In this document: one piece after another, positions 35,236-46,068 of the stretch
How the letters are laid out: every line of letters starts with the position of its first letter
Position numbering within the stretch: the first letter of the stretch is position 1
NCBI GenBank assembly: GCA_944325245.1
Contig: CALUZM010000010.1
Location: forward strand, 1-49,884
Origin: an uncultured Massilimicrobiota sp.
Lineage (GTDB): Bacteria; Bacillota_I; Bacilli_A; Erysipelotrichales; Coprobacillaceae
Direction of reading: 5' to 3'
DNA length: 49,884 bases
Made by a program: the position numbers and the translations under genes
The notes under the pieces: generated by a model
Seen by the model: only the letters and a program-made list of their open reading frames with translations
Database searches by the model: none
What the model was told of the DNA's origin: nothing

Positions 35236-36216
35236 ATGGGAAAATTAATTAAAAAAATTATTATTGGTATTTTAAGTGTATTTGTTATTGTATGTATTAT
35301 AGGAATTGTTTTTGGAAACAAACAGGATTTTCATTTGGTAAAAGATACATTAAGCTTGGAATATGGAGAAACATTACCAGAAAGTTTTGATGACCTCATT
35401 GATACAGATGGTGATATTGAAAATATTGAATACAGTAGTCAAGATATAGATGATTTTAAAGATATCTTAGATGTGGGAGATTATACAATTGATTTTCAAT
35501 TGGGAGATAAAAAGGAAACTTTACATATTTCAGTAGAAGATACAACGGCTCCTCAATTACAATTACAAGAAGAGGCAACAGCTTTACAAAATCATACTAT
35601 TGATTATGAGAAATGTTTATCTGTACAAGATTTATCAAAATGTGACATCACGATTAATGATGATGACGTGAATTACAACACACCTGGAAAATACATAGCT
35701 AAAGCTATTGTCAAAGATCAGTATCAAAACGAATCAACAATAGATATACCTGTCACAATTGAAGAAGTGACTTTAAAAGCTTCAAAGACTTCAATGACTT
35801 TGAAACCAAATGAAACACAAACATTAAAAGTGACAACGAACAGTCATCATGCTATTACATATTCATCAAGTAATCCAGATGTTGTGACTGTAGATGAAGC
35901 AGGACATATATCTGCATTAAAAGCAGGTTCTGCAACTATAAGTGCCACTGTAGATGGACATACACAAACATGTCATATTACCGTCCCATCTACACAAAAG
36001 AAATCAACGACATCTTCTCATCATACAACACATCATTCTTCAACAAATAGAACAACACAATCATCAAATACGAATATTGGAGAAACAGTTTATATTACAA
36101 AAACCGGTAGTAAATATCATCGTGCTGGTTGTCGTTATTTAAGAAAAAGTCAAATTGCAATTTCTTTAAGTGAAGCCAAAAATGAAGGATATACAGCATG
36201 TAGTGTGTGTTTCTAA
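35236..36216 (+). CDS. membrane-anchored protein with Ig-like domains and a C-terminal Cys/His motif
   Basis: This 326-residue protein has an N-terminal membrane span (about 8-28) and a mostly extracellular remainder. After two all-beta segments (with DTTAPQL, about 107-113) comes a group 2 bacterial Ig-like domain (about 178-250: SMTLKPNETQTLKV, SSSNPDVVTV, GSATISAT). A Thr/Ser/His linker and then YHRAGCRYLRKS with YTACSVC at the very end follow. The His, Cys and CxxC spacing resembles the small Ada-like zinc-binding module found at the end of secreted nucleases and similar proteins. It follows dusB after 11 nt. It is probably a cell-surface protein; its ligand is unknown. Confidence 0.75.
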   Translation: MGKLIKKIIIGILSVFVIVCIIGIVFGNKQDFHLVKDTLSLEYGETLPESFDDLIDTDGDIENIEYSSQDIDDFKDILDVGDYTIDFQLGDKKETLHISVEDTTAPQLQLQEEATALQNHTIDYEKCLSVQDLSKCDITINDDDVNYNTPGKYIAKAIVKDQYQNESTIDIPVTIEEVTLKASKTSMTLKPNETQTLKVTTNSHHAITYSSSNPDVVTVDEAGHISALKAGSATISATVDGHTQTCHITVPSTQKKSTTSSHHTTHHSSTNRTTQSSNTNIGETVYITKTGSKYHRAGCRYLRKSQIAISLSEAKNEGYTACSVCF

Positions 36217-36246
36217 AATATAAAAAATGATTAAAATATATAAATA

Positions 36247-36297
36247 AGAGATTTTGGATATGTTGAGTTTAACCATCATTAGAAAATCTCTTTTTTT
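36247..36297 (+). terminator. long-loop intrinsic terminator
   Basis: AGAGATTTT (36247-36255) pairs with AAAATCTCT (36283-36291), followed by seven T, with a 27-nt loop. It probably ends the dusB operon. Confidence 0.6.
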
Positions 36298-36420
36298 ATC
36301 AAATGAAATACTATCATTCGTATATTCCAATAATAAAATTCTTTTTATGAACATTTCTAATGTCAATATATTGAAGAATATTATAAAAAGTGTTAGTTAA
36401 GTATATAGATGTATTGTTTA

Positions 36421-36459
36421 TCAAAACAAAACAAGGTAAGCAAAATTGTTTACCTTGTT
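36421..36459 (-). terminator. intrinsic terminator of the minus-strand gene pair
   Basis: AACAAGGTAA (36430-36439) and TTACCTTGTT (36450-36459) pair. On the minus strand the stem is followed by TTGTTTTG. It overlaps the stop codon of the small membrane protein. The sequence 36298-36420 shows nothing else recognisable. Confidence 0.7.
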
Positions 36460-36770
36460 GAATACTTTCTTCTTATAAAAATTTCATAAATCGCCATGAC
36501 AATTAATATTCCAGGTACAGCAGTGAAAATAGCTATATGAAGAACAATTGTTTGATTGAAAATAAAGCCTTCTAAGATAAAAATCAATCCATAAATAAAT
36601 AAGAGCAAAGCAGTTGCATGATTATGTTTAGCAACATTTGTTATATTTTTGGCAAGTATAGGGCGTATATTATGATAAATTGTAAGAGGCTTCTGAGACG
36701 TATAATGATAGATTGCAGAAACTATGATAATTAATCCTACAACAATAATAAAATATTTTTCATGACTCAT
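36450..36770 (-). CDS. small membrane protein of unknown function
   Basis: This 106-residue protein has three hydrophobic segments (about 5-23, 52-69 and 74-95). Between the first and second lies a short hydrophilic loop with IYHNIRPILAKNITNVAKHNHA. The charged C-terminus RRKYSTR suggests a cytoplasmic tail. The start is the ATG at 36770, with GGAGA 8-9 nt upstream. It overlaps the end of the upstream gene by 11 nt, so the two are translationally coupled. The general plan recalls DUF3784-type small membrane proteins, but the resemblance is weak and no function is assigned. Confidence 0.6.
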   Translation of the reverse strand: MSHEKYFIIVVGLIIIVSAIYHYTSQKPLTIYHNIRPILAKNITNVAKHNHATALLLFIYGLIFILEGFIFNQTIVLHIAIFTAVPGILIVMAIYEIFIRRKYSTR

Positions 36771-37218
36771 ATGAAATCTCTCCTTCATCATTTTCTTTTT
36801 CATTGTTCATATTTATATATTGTTCAATCGTTTGATCTGAATAACTTAACAGATGACCAAATTCATAAGCGATTTCTGTTCTTAACTGAGAATATTGTTG
36901 ATTTATAATAGATTGCCTTTTGTGTTCTTTTAATGCAATATATTCTTCTATATATTTCTTTTCTTTATAAAAGATAATATTATATGTTTTTCTATTGAGT
37001 GAATAAGGAAATAAATCAGTAATTAAAGGATCATCATCCAAATAATAATAAGTTTGATATTGATTTGTGATAGTTTCCACAAAAGGAATATAGCTATCTC
37101 TTTCTTCTTTGGTAGTACAAGGATGAGCTAAAGCTATATTTTTTATACCAGCTTTGACCATTTCATTAAAACAATCAATAACACCACATTGATAGGAATA
37201 GGGATCAATTTGTTTCAT
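36760..37218 (-). CDS. conserved-looking cytoplasmic protein of unknown function
   Basis: This is a soluble 152-residue protein. The N-terminal half (CGVIDCFNEMVKAGIKNIALAHP) looks like an alpha/beta fold with a possible first helix and strand. The middle contains a Tyr/Asp-rich stretch (YYYLDDDPLITDLFPYS). The C-terminal third is a charged helical region rich in Glu, Gln and Tyr that could be a coiled coil. AGAGGA lies 11 nt before the ATG, and TATAAT-like sequence lies further upstream. It is coupled to the small membrane protein. I do not recognise the family. Confidence 0.6.
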   Translation of the reverse strand: MKQIDPYSYQCGVIDCFNEMVKAGIKNIALAHPCTTKEERDSYIPFVETITNQYQTYYYLDDDPLITDLFPYSLNRKTYNIIFYKEKKYIEEYIALKEHKRQSIINQQYSQLRTEIAYEFGHLLSYSDQTIEQYINMNNEKENDEGEISYES

Positions 37219-37364
37219 GGTTGTTCAAGTCCTCTCTTTTTGAATATCATTGTTATAATAATTATATCATATACACCAACAAGTTAAAATAATGATGATA
37301 TAGACAAGAAACGTTTTTATAATGATGCTTAAAGAATAGTTTGATAAATATGATAGATTTCATG

Positions 37365-37396
37365 AATAATAAAACAGGACTATTTTGTCCTGCTTT
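37365..37396 (-). terminator. intrinsic terminator of the histidine phosphatase gene
   Basis: CAGGAC (37375-37380) pairs with GTCCTG (37387-37392), extended by A-T pairs on both sides. On the minus strand TTTTATTATT follows. Confidence 0.65.
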
Positions 37397-37414
37397 AATA
37401 ATAGAGTACGATTA

Positions 37415-37999
37415 CTAACTGAATTCTGGTCTTAAGATATCAATATATTTAAATTTTCCATCGTTATATTCAAAGTGTAAAATACAGCAATTAGTGAAAC
37501 CGCCATTATCCCTTACTATATTTGGATCAGTTACTGAACTTAAGAAGGAATAACAGGCACCACCATGAGATACAGCTAAAACATTTTGATGATCGTCATT
37601 TTCCATGATTTCAAGTAAACATTTTGACATTCTTTCTACAACATCATGCGTATATTCTCCACCATAATGAGGGAATAAGTCATCATAATTGAATTCACTC
37701 CAACGCTTTGGGTTTAAATCTTCACTTTCTCCTTCAAAATCACCAAAATTTCTTTCTTTAAGTTGTTTTAATCTTTTATAGGGTGTATCATGCCCGATAA
37801 TAATTTCTAATGTATCACAACATCTTTCAGATGTAGAACTATAGTAATGATCAAATGAAATATCTTTTAAACATTTCTTTGCTGCTTTGGCCTGCAAGAT
37901 GCCAGTTTTGGTTAAAGGGGAGTCACACCAACCCTGTATTTTTCTTCTTTTATTAAATAGCGTTTCTCCATGTCTCATCAAATATAAATGTTTAGTCAT
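37415..37999 (-). CDS. histidine phosphatase (phosphoglycerate mutase-like) family protein
   Basis: This 194-residue enzyme of the histidine phosphatase superfamily has the catalytic RHG motif YLMRHGETLFN at 7-17. The conserved second Arg is in SSTSERCCDT, and the second catalytic His is in AVSHGGACY. The insert KRWSEFNYDDLFPHYGGE is typical of GpmB/CobC-like phosphatases rather than true mutases. The start is the ATG at 37999, with GAGGTGA 5 nt upstream; a GTG at 38008 lies in that stretch. It stands alone. The substrate is unknown. Confidence 0.88.
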   Translation of the reverse strand: MTKHLYLMRHGETLFNKRRKIQGWCDSPLTKTGILQAKAAKKCLKDISFDHYYSSTSERCCDTLEIIIGHDTPYKRLKQLKERNFGDFEGESEDLNPKRWSEFNYDDLFPHYGGEYTHDVVERMSKCLLEIMENDDHQNVLAVSHGGACYSFLSSVTDPNIVRDNGGFTNCCILHFEYNDGKFKYIDILRPEFS

Positions 38000-38008
38000 C
38001 AATATCAC

Positions 38009-38254
38009 CTCATATTGATTATATCAAATTTATTATATATAACCAAATACTTCTTTTATGCCATTCCCTATGCTTATAGAGCATATTTATTAATCATTTT
38101 CTTTATTGTTACCAATCTAACAACATTGGGTGATATAATAATGTTTAATTCAATTATTTCTGTTATGGTAAAGGTCATTGTATATTAGATATGCGAATGG
38201 TTAGACAGTCACTTTTAACGATAACTAGCCTAGTGTTAAGTTCGCTCTAAAAAC
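38009..38254. other. non-coding stretch with a possible transporter-gene remnant
   Basis: No intact gene is seen. A plus-strand frame (about 38030-38188) reads AIPYAYRAYLLIIFFIVTN followed by a hydrophobic tail, which faintly recalls the end of a sodium:amino-acid symporter. A small hairpin, ACTAG and CTAGT around one C with flanking TTAAC and GTTAA, lies near 38216-38238. Between the lysS terminator and the lysS stop (38284-38482) I see nothing recognisable. Confidence 0.25.
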
Positions 38255-38283
38255 TAAAAAGGTAAGGAGTCACAATCCTTACC
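38255..38283 (-). terminator. intrinsic terminator of lysS
   Basis: GGTAAGGA (38261-38268) pairs with TCCTTACC (38276-38283). On the minus strand the stem is followed by TTTTTAGTTTTT. It lies about 200 nt beyond the lysS stop. Confidence 0.65.
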
Positions 38284-38482
38284 TATTTGCATTTGGTACA
38301 ATGCTATCTGATTTACAAGCAGATTATAACATGTAACCTACCTAATCTCAAGTATGATTACTTTTAATAATTTTTTACAGAATATTGTTATGCATTTACT
38401 TGATTAAGATTACTTATAGTATATCAGATGAAAAAGTATTTGTTTTTTTGATTTTCAAATTTAAATTATCTTGTTTTTATCG

Positions 38483-40246
<1,764 letters not shown>

Positions 40247-40252
40247 GCCTGT

Positions 40253-40281
40253 ATTATATAAATAAACTTTCTTGTTGTCAA
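40253..40281 (-). promoter_or_regulatory. promoter of the lysS T-box leader
   Basis: On the minus strand a perfect TTGACA (40281-40276) and TATAAT (40258-40253) are 17 bp apart, placing the transcript start near 40246. Confidence 0.85.
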
Positions 40282-40400
40282 GTCCGACATTTTTCATTTT
40301 ATTCTACATATGATAGACACGAAGAATTTGATTTATACATCAAAAGGAAAGTTGTATAGAAAAATAAGGAATGATAAAATAATAGCAAGGAGTGAGCTTT

Positions 40401-40931
40401 ATGCATTATCAGACATATTATCAATCACCTTTAGGGAAGCTTTTATTGGTAAGTAATGAAGATACCCTCATTGGATTATGGATTGAAGGACAGAAATACT
40501 TTTTAGGAAATATCAAAGAAAATATCCTTAAGAAGGATGATCTTCCTATATTGATACAAACAAAAAAATGGTTAGATGATTACTTTCATCAAAAACAACC
40601 TTCAATCAATAATTTAAAATTAGCACCCAAAGGCACACATTTCCAGCAGGTGGTATGGAAAATATTGTGTGAGATTCCTTATGGTCAAACAATGACTTAT
40701 GGGGAAATTGCTAAAAAGGTGGCAAAAGCATTAAATAAAAAAACAATGTCAGCTCAGGCAGTAGGTGGAGCTGTTGGGCATAATCCCATATCTATTATTA
40801 TTCCATGTCATCGTGTTGTAGGAAAAGATGGAAGCTTAACAGGATATGCGGGTGGTATTGATAATAAAATCAAGCTATTAAAATTAGAAAATGTTGATAT
40901 GACACGTTTATATGAACCTCGCCAGAGATAA
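40401..40931 (+). CDS. ogt: methylated-DNA--protein-cysteine methyltransferase
   Basis: This suicide DNA-repair protein removes O6-alkyl groups from guanine onto a cysteine. The 176-residue protein has the acceptor Cys136 in IIPCHRVVG. The helix-turn-helix region FQQVVWKILCEIPYGQTMTYG precedes it and GYAGG follows. AAGGAG lies 8 nt before the ATG at 40401. The N-terminal domain is short, as in Ogt-type enzymes. It is monocistronic, ending at a hairpin terminator. Confidence 0.94.
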   Translation: MHYQTYYQSPLGKLLLVSNEDTLIGLWIEGQKYFLGNIKENILKKDDLPILIQTKKWLDDYFHQKQPSINNLKLAPKGTHFQQVVWKILCEIPYGQTMTYGEIAKKVAKALNKKTMSAQAVGGAVGHNPISIIIPCHRVVGKDGSLTGYAGGIDNKIKLLKLENVDMTRLYEPRQR

Positions 40932-40961
40932 AGAATATATAAGTATGTATATTCTTTTTTT
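40930..40961 (+). terminator. intrinsic terminator of ogt
   Basis: AAAGAATATA (from 40930) pairs with TATATTCTTT (to about 40957), followed by further T. Confidence 0.75.
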
Positions 40962-40984
40962 GTGGGAATATATAAAAAGAGGAC

Positions 40985-41000
40985 TATTTCCGGGGAAATA
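40985..41000. promoter_or_regulatory. perfect inverted repeat upstream of the fused ABC gene
   Basis: TATTTCC (40985-40991), GG, and GGAAATA (40994-41000) form a perfect 7-2-7 repeat about 90 bp before the ABC transporter start. It is a possible operator; no matching regulator is adjacent. Confidence 0.35.
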
Positions 41001-41092
41001 TGTCGATATACGATAGAAATATATAAATGTTCATTTTCAATTCAAATAAAAAGGATTTAATAGTATATATTCTATATAAAGGGGATAAGAGA

Positions 41093-44000
41093 ATGCTACA
41101 AATTAAAAATATATATAAACAATATAGAACAGGAGATTTGGTTCAAAAAGCATTGGATGGCGTGAGTCTTAATCTCAGAGATAATGAATTTGTTGCGATA
41201 TTAGGACCAAGTGGAAGTGGAAAGACAACACTTCTTAATATTATTGGTGGATTAGATCGTTATGATAAGGGAGATTTAATCATTAATGGGATTTCTACGA
41301 AAAAATATAAAGATAGAGATTGGGATTCCTATCGTAATCATACCATAGGTTTTGTCTTTCAAAGCTATAATCTGATTCCTCATCAGACTGTCCTGGCTAA
41401 TGTTGAATTGGCTTTGACGATATCTGGTATTTCTAAAGCAGAACGTAAGAAGAGAGCAAAACAGGCTTTGGAACAGGTAGGATTAGGTAATCAAGGGCAT
41501 AAGAAACCAAATCAGATGTCTGGTGGACAAATGCAGCGTGTCGCTATTGCGAGAGCTTTGGTTAATGATCCAGATATTTTACTGGCAGATGAACCCACTG
41601 GTGCATTAGATAGTGATACCAGTGTTCAGGTTATGGAACTGTTAAAAGAAGTTGCAAAAGATCGTCTTGTTGTGATGGTTACACATAATCCAGAACTAGC
41701 TGAAGCTTATGCTACACGTATTGTGGAATTAAGAGATGGAACAATCCGTAGTGATTCTGATCCATATGAAGTCAGTGAAAATGAACTGGAGAAACCAAGA
41801 CATGAAAACATGGGGAAATCTTCAATGTCTTTTTTAACGGCTTTATCTTTGAGTTTTAATAATTTACGTACGAAAAAAGCTCGTACGATTTTAACTTCTT
41901 TTGCAGGATCAATTGGTATTATTGGGATTGCGTTGATATTATCGCTTTCTAATGGTGTCAATCAATATATTCAATCGATTGAAGAGGAAACATTATCTGA
42001 ATATCCACTGCAAATACAAAGCACAGGTTTTGATATGACATCTATGATGGTAGATGTTCAGGATAGTCAAAGTGAGAATAAGAAAGATGGACAGATACAA
42101 GTTGTTCAAATGATTACCAATATGTTTTCAAAGATTGGCTCTAATGATTTGGCTTCTTTAAAGGAATATTTAGATAGCCATGATAGCCATATTCAGGATT
42201 ATACAAATGCAGTAGAATATACGTACAATGTCTCTCCACAAATCTATAGTACAGATACCGAAAACGTTAGACAGGTTCATCCTGATAAATCATTCCAGTC
42301 ATTAGGTTTAGGTTCTTCAAGTAGTGGTAATAGTATGATGTCAACAATTATGAGCACTGATGTCTTTTATGAAATGCCTAGTGATGAAAGTTTATATACA
42401 GATCAATATGATGTGAAAGCAGGACGTTGGCCTAAGGCTTATAATGAGTGTGTTCTGGTTTTAACACAAAATGGGAAAATTAATGATTTGATGTCTTATA
42501 CTTTGGGATTAAGAGATTTTTCTGAGCTTGATGAGATGGTAGATAAATTCTCTAAAGAAGAAGAGGTTGAAACTCCAGAGAATAATACGACTTATTCATA
42601 TGATGATGTTCTAGGAAAAGAATTTAAGCTTGTTAATGCTACTGATTATTATGAATATGATGAAGAATATAATCTTTATCGAGATAAGACAGATAATGAA
42701 GCCTATATGAAAAAGCTAGTTGAAGATGGTGAAACTATAAAAATTGTGGGGATTGTTCAACCAACAGAAGGAACAACAGCGACAATGCTTCAAACAGGTA
42801 TTGGTTATCCGCATTCTTTAACAACGCATGTTATTGAACAGGCACAAAATAGTGAAATTGTAAAAAAACAATTAGAAAATAAGACTATTGATGTTTTTAC
42901 TGGTAATGCCTTTAATGAAGCAAATAATAAGAATTTTGATATGAATTCATTATTTACAATTGATGCTAATAAATTAAAGAGTGCTTTTTCTGTGGATGAA
43001 AGCCAATTAACAAAAGGAATGGGAAATCTGGATTTAAGCCAGATTCAATTAGATATGTCTGATATGCCATCTATTGATATGGATGCTATTTTATCACAAT
43101 TGAAAGTTGAGTTTACTAGAGAACAGATTGAAGCTTTAAGTCAAAGTATAACGACAGACTTTCAAAATTATATGGTTGAAAATCAGCTAATGGATCCAAC
43201 CCAGATGCAAACATATTTTATGAGCTACATTGAAACATCTCGTGCTCAAAGCTTGATTCAACAAAATGTTATTCAATTACTTCAAGATAGTGGTTTAACA
43301 GAGCAGTTTGAAACATTATTAACCAATCAAATTCAAACTATGATGAGTCAATATACAGCTCAAATCACTCAATCTTTGGAAAAACAAATCAGTGCTCAAA
43401 TGTCTAAACAAATGGGAACTTTAGCACAAAATATGCAATCAGCGATACGAATTGATCCAACTGCATTTGCTGAAGCAATACAAATGAATATGAGTGAAGA
43501 AGAATTATCTGAATTGATGGTATCACTCATGACAACAGAAACTTCAACTTATGAAAATAATTTAAAAACATTGGGTTATGCTGATTTTGATCAACCTAGT
43601 GGTATTAATATTTATCCAAAAGATTTTGAAACAAAACAAAATGTCATTGATATTTTGGATAATTATAATGAAAAAATGGAAAAAACAGATGAAGATAAAG
43701 TGATTTCATATACGGATTATGTTGGAACTTTAATGTCATCAGTAACAGATATTATTAATGTAATTAGTTATGTATTGATTGCCTTTGTTGCGATTTCTTT
43801 GGTTGTATCTTCTATTATGATTGGTGTTATTACGTATATCAGTGTCTTAGAACGTCAAAAAGAGATTGGAATTTTACGTGCAATAGGTGCATCAAAACGT
43901 AATATTTCACAAGTTTTCAATGCCGAAACATTTATTATAGGATTGCTTGCAGGGGTTTTAGGTATAGTGATTACATTGTTATTGCTGATACCAGGAAACA

Positions 44001-44167
44001 TGATTATTCATTCGATTGCTGGTAACGTGGATGTTAGTGCTTCTTTACCAGTTGCCGGTGGAATTATCTTAGTTGTACTGAGCGTTGTTCTGACTTTGAT
44101 TGGGGGTATCATTCCTTCCAGCAAAGCAGCTAAGAGTGACCCTGTTTCAGCGTTGCGTAGTGAATAG
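41093..44167 (+). CDS. fused ABC transporter, ATPase plus FtsX/MacB-type permease
   Basis: This 1024-residue protein joins a LolD-like ATPase (about 1-230: Walker A GPSGSGKTT 38-46, signature MSGGQMQR, Walker B ILLADEP) to a permease. One membrane span follows near 275-297. A very long extracellular domain (about 300-870) comes next, rich in Gln, Met, Asp and Ser. Then three C-terminal spans carry SVLERQKEIGILRAIGASKRN between the first two. That is the MacB topology with an enlarged external part. The start is the ATG at 41093 with AAAGGGGAT upstream. No membrane-fusion partner or regulator gene is adjacent. It may export peptides or act on the cell envelope. Confidence 0.9.
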   Translation: MLQIKNIYKQYRTGDLVQKALDGVSLNLRDNEFVAILGPSGSGKTTLLNIIGGLDRYDKGDLIINGISTKKYKDRDWDSYRNHTIGFVFQSYNLIPHQTVLANVELALTISGISKAERKKRAKQALEQVGLGNQGHKKPNQMSGGQMQRVAIARALVNDPDILLADEPTGALDSDTSVQVMELLKEVAKDRLVVMVTHNPELAEAYATRIVELRDGTIRSDSDPYEVSENELEKPRHENMGKSSMSFLTALSLSFNNLRTKKARTILTSFAGSIGIIGIALILSLSNGVNQYIQSIEEETLSEYPLQIQSTGFDMTSMMVDVQDSQSENKKDGQIQVVQMITNMFSKIGSNDLASLKEYLDSHDSHIQDYTNAVEYTYNVSPQIYSTDTENVRQVHPDKSFQSLGLGSSSSGNSMMSTIMSTDVFYEMPSDESLYTDQYDVKAGRWPKAYNECVLVLTQNGKINDLMSYTLGLRDFSELDEMVDKFSKEEEVETPENNTTYSYDDVLGKEFKLVNATDYYEYDEEYNLYRDKTDNEAYMKKLVEDGETIKIVGIVQPTEGTTATMLQTGIGYPHSLTTHVIEQAQNSEIVKKQLENKTIDVFTGNAFNEANNKNFDMNSLFTIDANKLKSAFSVDESQLTKGMGNLDLSQIQLDMSDMPSIDMDAILSQLKVEFTREQIEALSQSITTDFQNYMVENQLMDPTQMQTYFMSYIETSRAQSLIQQNVIQLLQDSGLTEQFETLLTNQIQTMMSQYTAQITQSLEKQISAQMSKQMGTLAQNMQSAIRIDPTAFAEAIQMNMSEEELSELMVSLMTTETSTYENNLKTLGYADFDQPSGINIYPKDFETKQNVIDILDNYNEKMEKTDEDKVISYTDYVGTLMSSVTDIINVISYVLIAFVAISLVVSSIMIGVITYISVLERQKEIGILRAIGASKRNISQVFNAETFIIGLLAGVLGIVITLLLLIPGNMIIHSIAGNVDVSASLPVAGGIILVVLSVVLTLIGGIIPSSKAAKSDPVSALRSE

Positions 44168-44192
44168 AGACAAACGACAAGTTTGTCTTTTT
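44167..44192 (+). terminator. intrinsic terminator of the fused ABC gene
   Basis: GACAAAC (44169-44175) pairs with GTTTGTC (44181-44187), followed by TTTTT. Confidence 0.8.
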
Positions 44193-44272
44193 CTATTTCC
44201 ATTCTTGAAAAAAGAAAGCAAAATTTTGAAAAAACCTATATAATAGATATCAAATATGTGAGGGGTGATCAT

Positions 44273-45082
44273 ATGCAATCAAGAATATTATTTTTTGACG
44301 TTGATGGTACATTATTGGATGCAACGAGAGGTATTTTTCAAATACCTCAGGGGGCTCTTGATCAATTGAAAAGGATTCAGTCTCAAGGACATAAAATTTT
44401 GATATCTAGTGGCAGGCCCAAAGCCATGATGAATCAGAATTTATTAAGTGTTGGTTTTGATGGATATATATTAGCTAATGGAGGATATGTGGAAATTGAT
44501 GGGCAATCCATTTATGAAGATAGAATGGATTATCAGCTATGTGTCAAAACTGTTCAAATGCTGGAGGAATTACAATGTGACTATATGTTAGAAACAGCCG
44601 ATGCGATTTATATTGATCCCAGTTATCATGAACTTTATGATTTCTTTTCCAAAGCAGGTATGAAAGAGATGTTCCAGTTGGATTTTGATAAAGATGAAGT
44701 CTTAAAAAGAACAATCAAGATAGAAGCTAATGTTTTAAATAAAGATAAGGCGAAGATAGAAAATTATATACAGGATAAATTTGGCAGTGTGATTCATCAT
44801 GATGAACATGGTAGTGAAAATGCTTTTGAATTCTTTTCACCAACGATTTCTAAAGCTGTGGGTATTCAAAAAGTATTGAATTACTATCATGCAAGTCGTC
44901 AACAGACATATGCTTTTGGAGATGGCTTGAATGATTTGGAAATGATTGAATATTGTGAAGTGGGTGTTGCAATGGGAAATGCAGTTGAAACACTAAAACA
45001 AAAAGCAGATTTAATTTGTTGTTCTATAGAAAATCAAGGCTTAGAACGTATTTTAAAAATATTATTTCCAGAAGAGGTTTAA
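44273..45082 (+). CDS. Cof-type HAD hydrolase
   Basis: This 269-residue HAD phosphatase of subfamily IIB (Cof type) has motif I FFDVDGTLLDA, motif II ISSGRPKA, a central cap domain and the motif III/IV region AFGDGLNDLEMIE. Such enzymes dephosphorylate sugar phosphates, FMN or pyridoxal phosphate. The start is the ATG at 44273 behind GGGGTGAT. It opens a tight six-gene operon that ends with the ROK regulator. A related but shorter HAD enzyme is encoded later in the same operon. Confidence 0.9.
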   Translation: MQSRILFFDVDGTLLDATRGIFQIPQGALDQLKRIQSQGHKILISSGRPKAMMNQNLLSVGFDGYILANGGYVEIDGQSIYEDRMDYQLCVKTVQMLEELQCDYMLETADAIYIDPSYHELYDFFSKAGMKEMFQLDFDKDEVLKRTIKIEANVLNKDKAKIENYIQDKFGSVIHHDEHGSENAFEFFSPTISKAVGIQKVLNYYHASRQQTYAFGDGLNDLEMIEYCEVGVAMGNAVETLKQKADLICCSIENQGLERILKILFPEEV

Positions 45083-45084
45083 AC

Positions 45085-46029
45085 ATGGATCAGTTATTAT
45101 TTAGTTTAAATGCAACAGTTCCTGTATTTTTGATGATGGTTTTAGGAATGGTTTTAAAAAAGTTGGGTTGGATCAGTGAAGCATTTGCCAGCCAATTAAA
45201 TCGTTTTGTTTTTATGCTTCCTTTACCAGTTCTTTTGTTTCAAGATCTGGCAACAGTTGATTTTTTAAAGGTATGGAATTTTTCTTTTGTCGCTTTTTGT
45301 TTTGTTGTGACACTTATCAGTATTTTGATTGCGATAATGATGTCAAAACTTTTAAAAGATAAGAGTATTCAAGGTGAATTTATTCAGGCAACTTATCGTA
45401 GTAGTGCTGCACTCCTTGGTGTGGCATTGATTCAGAATATATATGGCAGTTCAACAATGGGACCTTTAATGATTATTGGCAGTGTGCCTTTATATAATAT
45501 ATTTGCAGTCATCATACTGTCTTTCTATCAGCCTCAATCGAAAGGAATGAATCGTGAATTATTAAAACAGACATGTTTAGGAATACTCAAGAATCCGATT
45601 ATTATTGGAATTGCCGTAGGGATTTTATGGTCTTTATGCTCTTTACCAATGCCAGCTATTCTTTCTAAGAGTGTATCCTATGTTGCTAATATGGCGACAC
45701 CATTAGGTCTGATAGCTATGGGAGCATCATTTCATTTAGATAAAGCCATCAGTCAAATCAAACCGGCCTGTGCAGCTTCTTTCTTTAAGCTCTTTGGATT
45801 TTGTCTCCTGTTTTTACCATTTGCGATTATGTTAGGTTTCCGTCAGGAACAGTTAATTGCTATATTGGTTATGTTAGGTTCTGCGTCAACAGTAACATGT
45901 TATGTTATGGCAAAGAATATGGGACATGTTGGTGTTTTAAGCAGTAATGTTGTCATGTTAACAACGTTACTGAGTGGTTTTTCTTTAACGTTTTGGATAT
46001 GGGTTTTAAGAATTTTATCTTTTATTTAA
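45085..46029 (+). CDS. AEC-family transporter (auxin efflux carrier-like)
   Basis: This 314-residue polytopic membrane protein has about ten spans in two halves of five. It is typical of the AEC family, which in bacteria exports or imports organic acids such as malate. LKKLGWISEAFASQLNRFVF and LGLIAMGASFHLD are recognisable family positions. The start is the ATG at 45085, 2 nt after the HAD stop, with AGAGG about 8 nt upstream. It is co-transcribed with the HAD, NUDIX and ROK genes. Substrate unknown. Confidence 0.88.
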   Translation: MDQLLFSLNATVPVFLMMVLGMVLKKLGWISEAFASQLNRFVFMLPLPVLLFQDLATVDFLKVWNFSFVAFCFVVTLISILIAIMMSKLLKDKSIQGEFIQATYRSSAALLGVALIQNIYGSSTMGPLMIIGSVPLYNIFAVIILSFYQPQSKGMNRELLKQTCLGILKNPIIIGIAVGILWSLCSLPMPAILSKSVSYVANMATPLGLIAMGASFHLDKAISQIKPACAASFFKLFGFCLLFLPFAIMLGFRQEQLIAILVMLGSASTVTCYVMAKNMGHVGVLSSNVVMLTTLLSGFSLTFWIWVLRILSFI

Positions 46030-46068
46030 AATAGGAATTGTAGTAGAATAAAAAGAGGTGATGTGTCA

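Noticed and set aside
36217-36449. Possible gene in the gap after the Ig-like protein
   Set aside because: Only terminator hairpins are seen; no frame with a ribosome-binding site.
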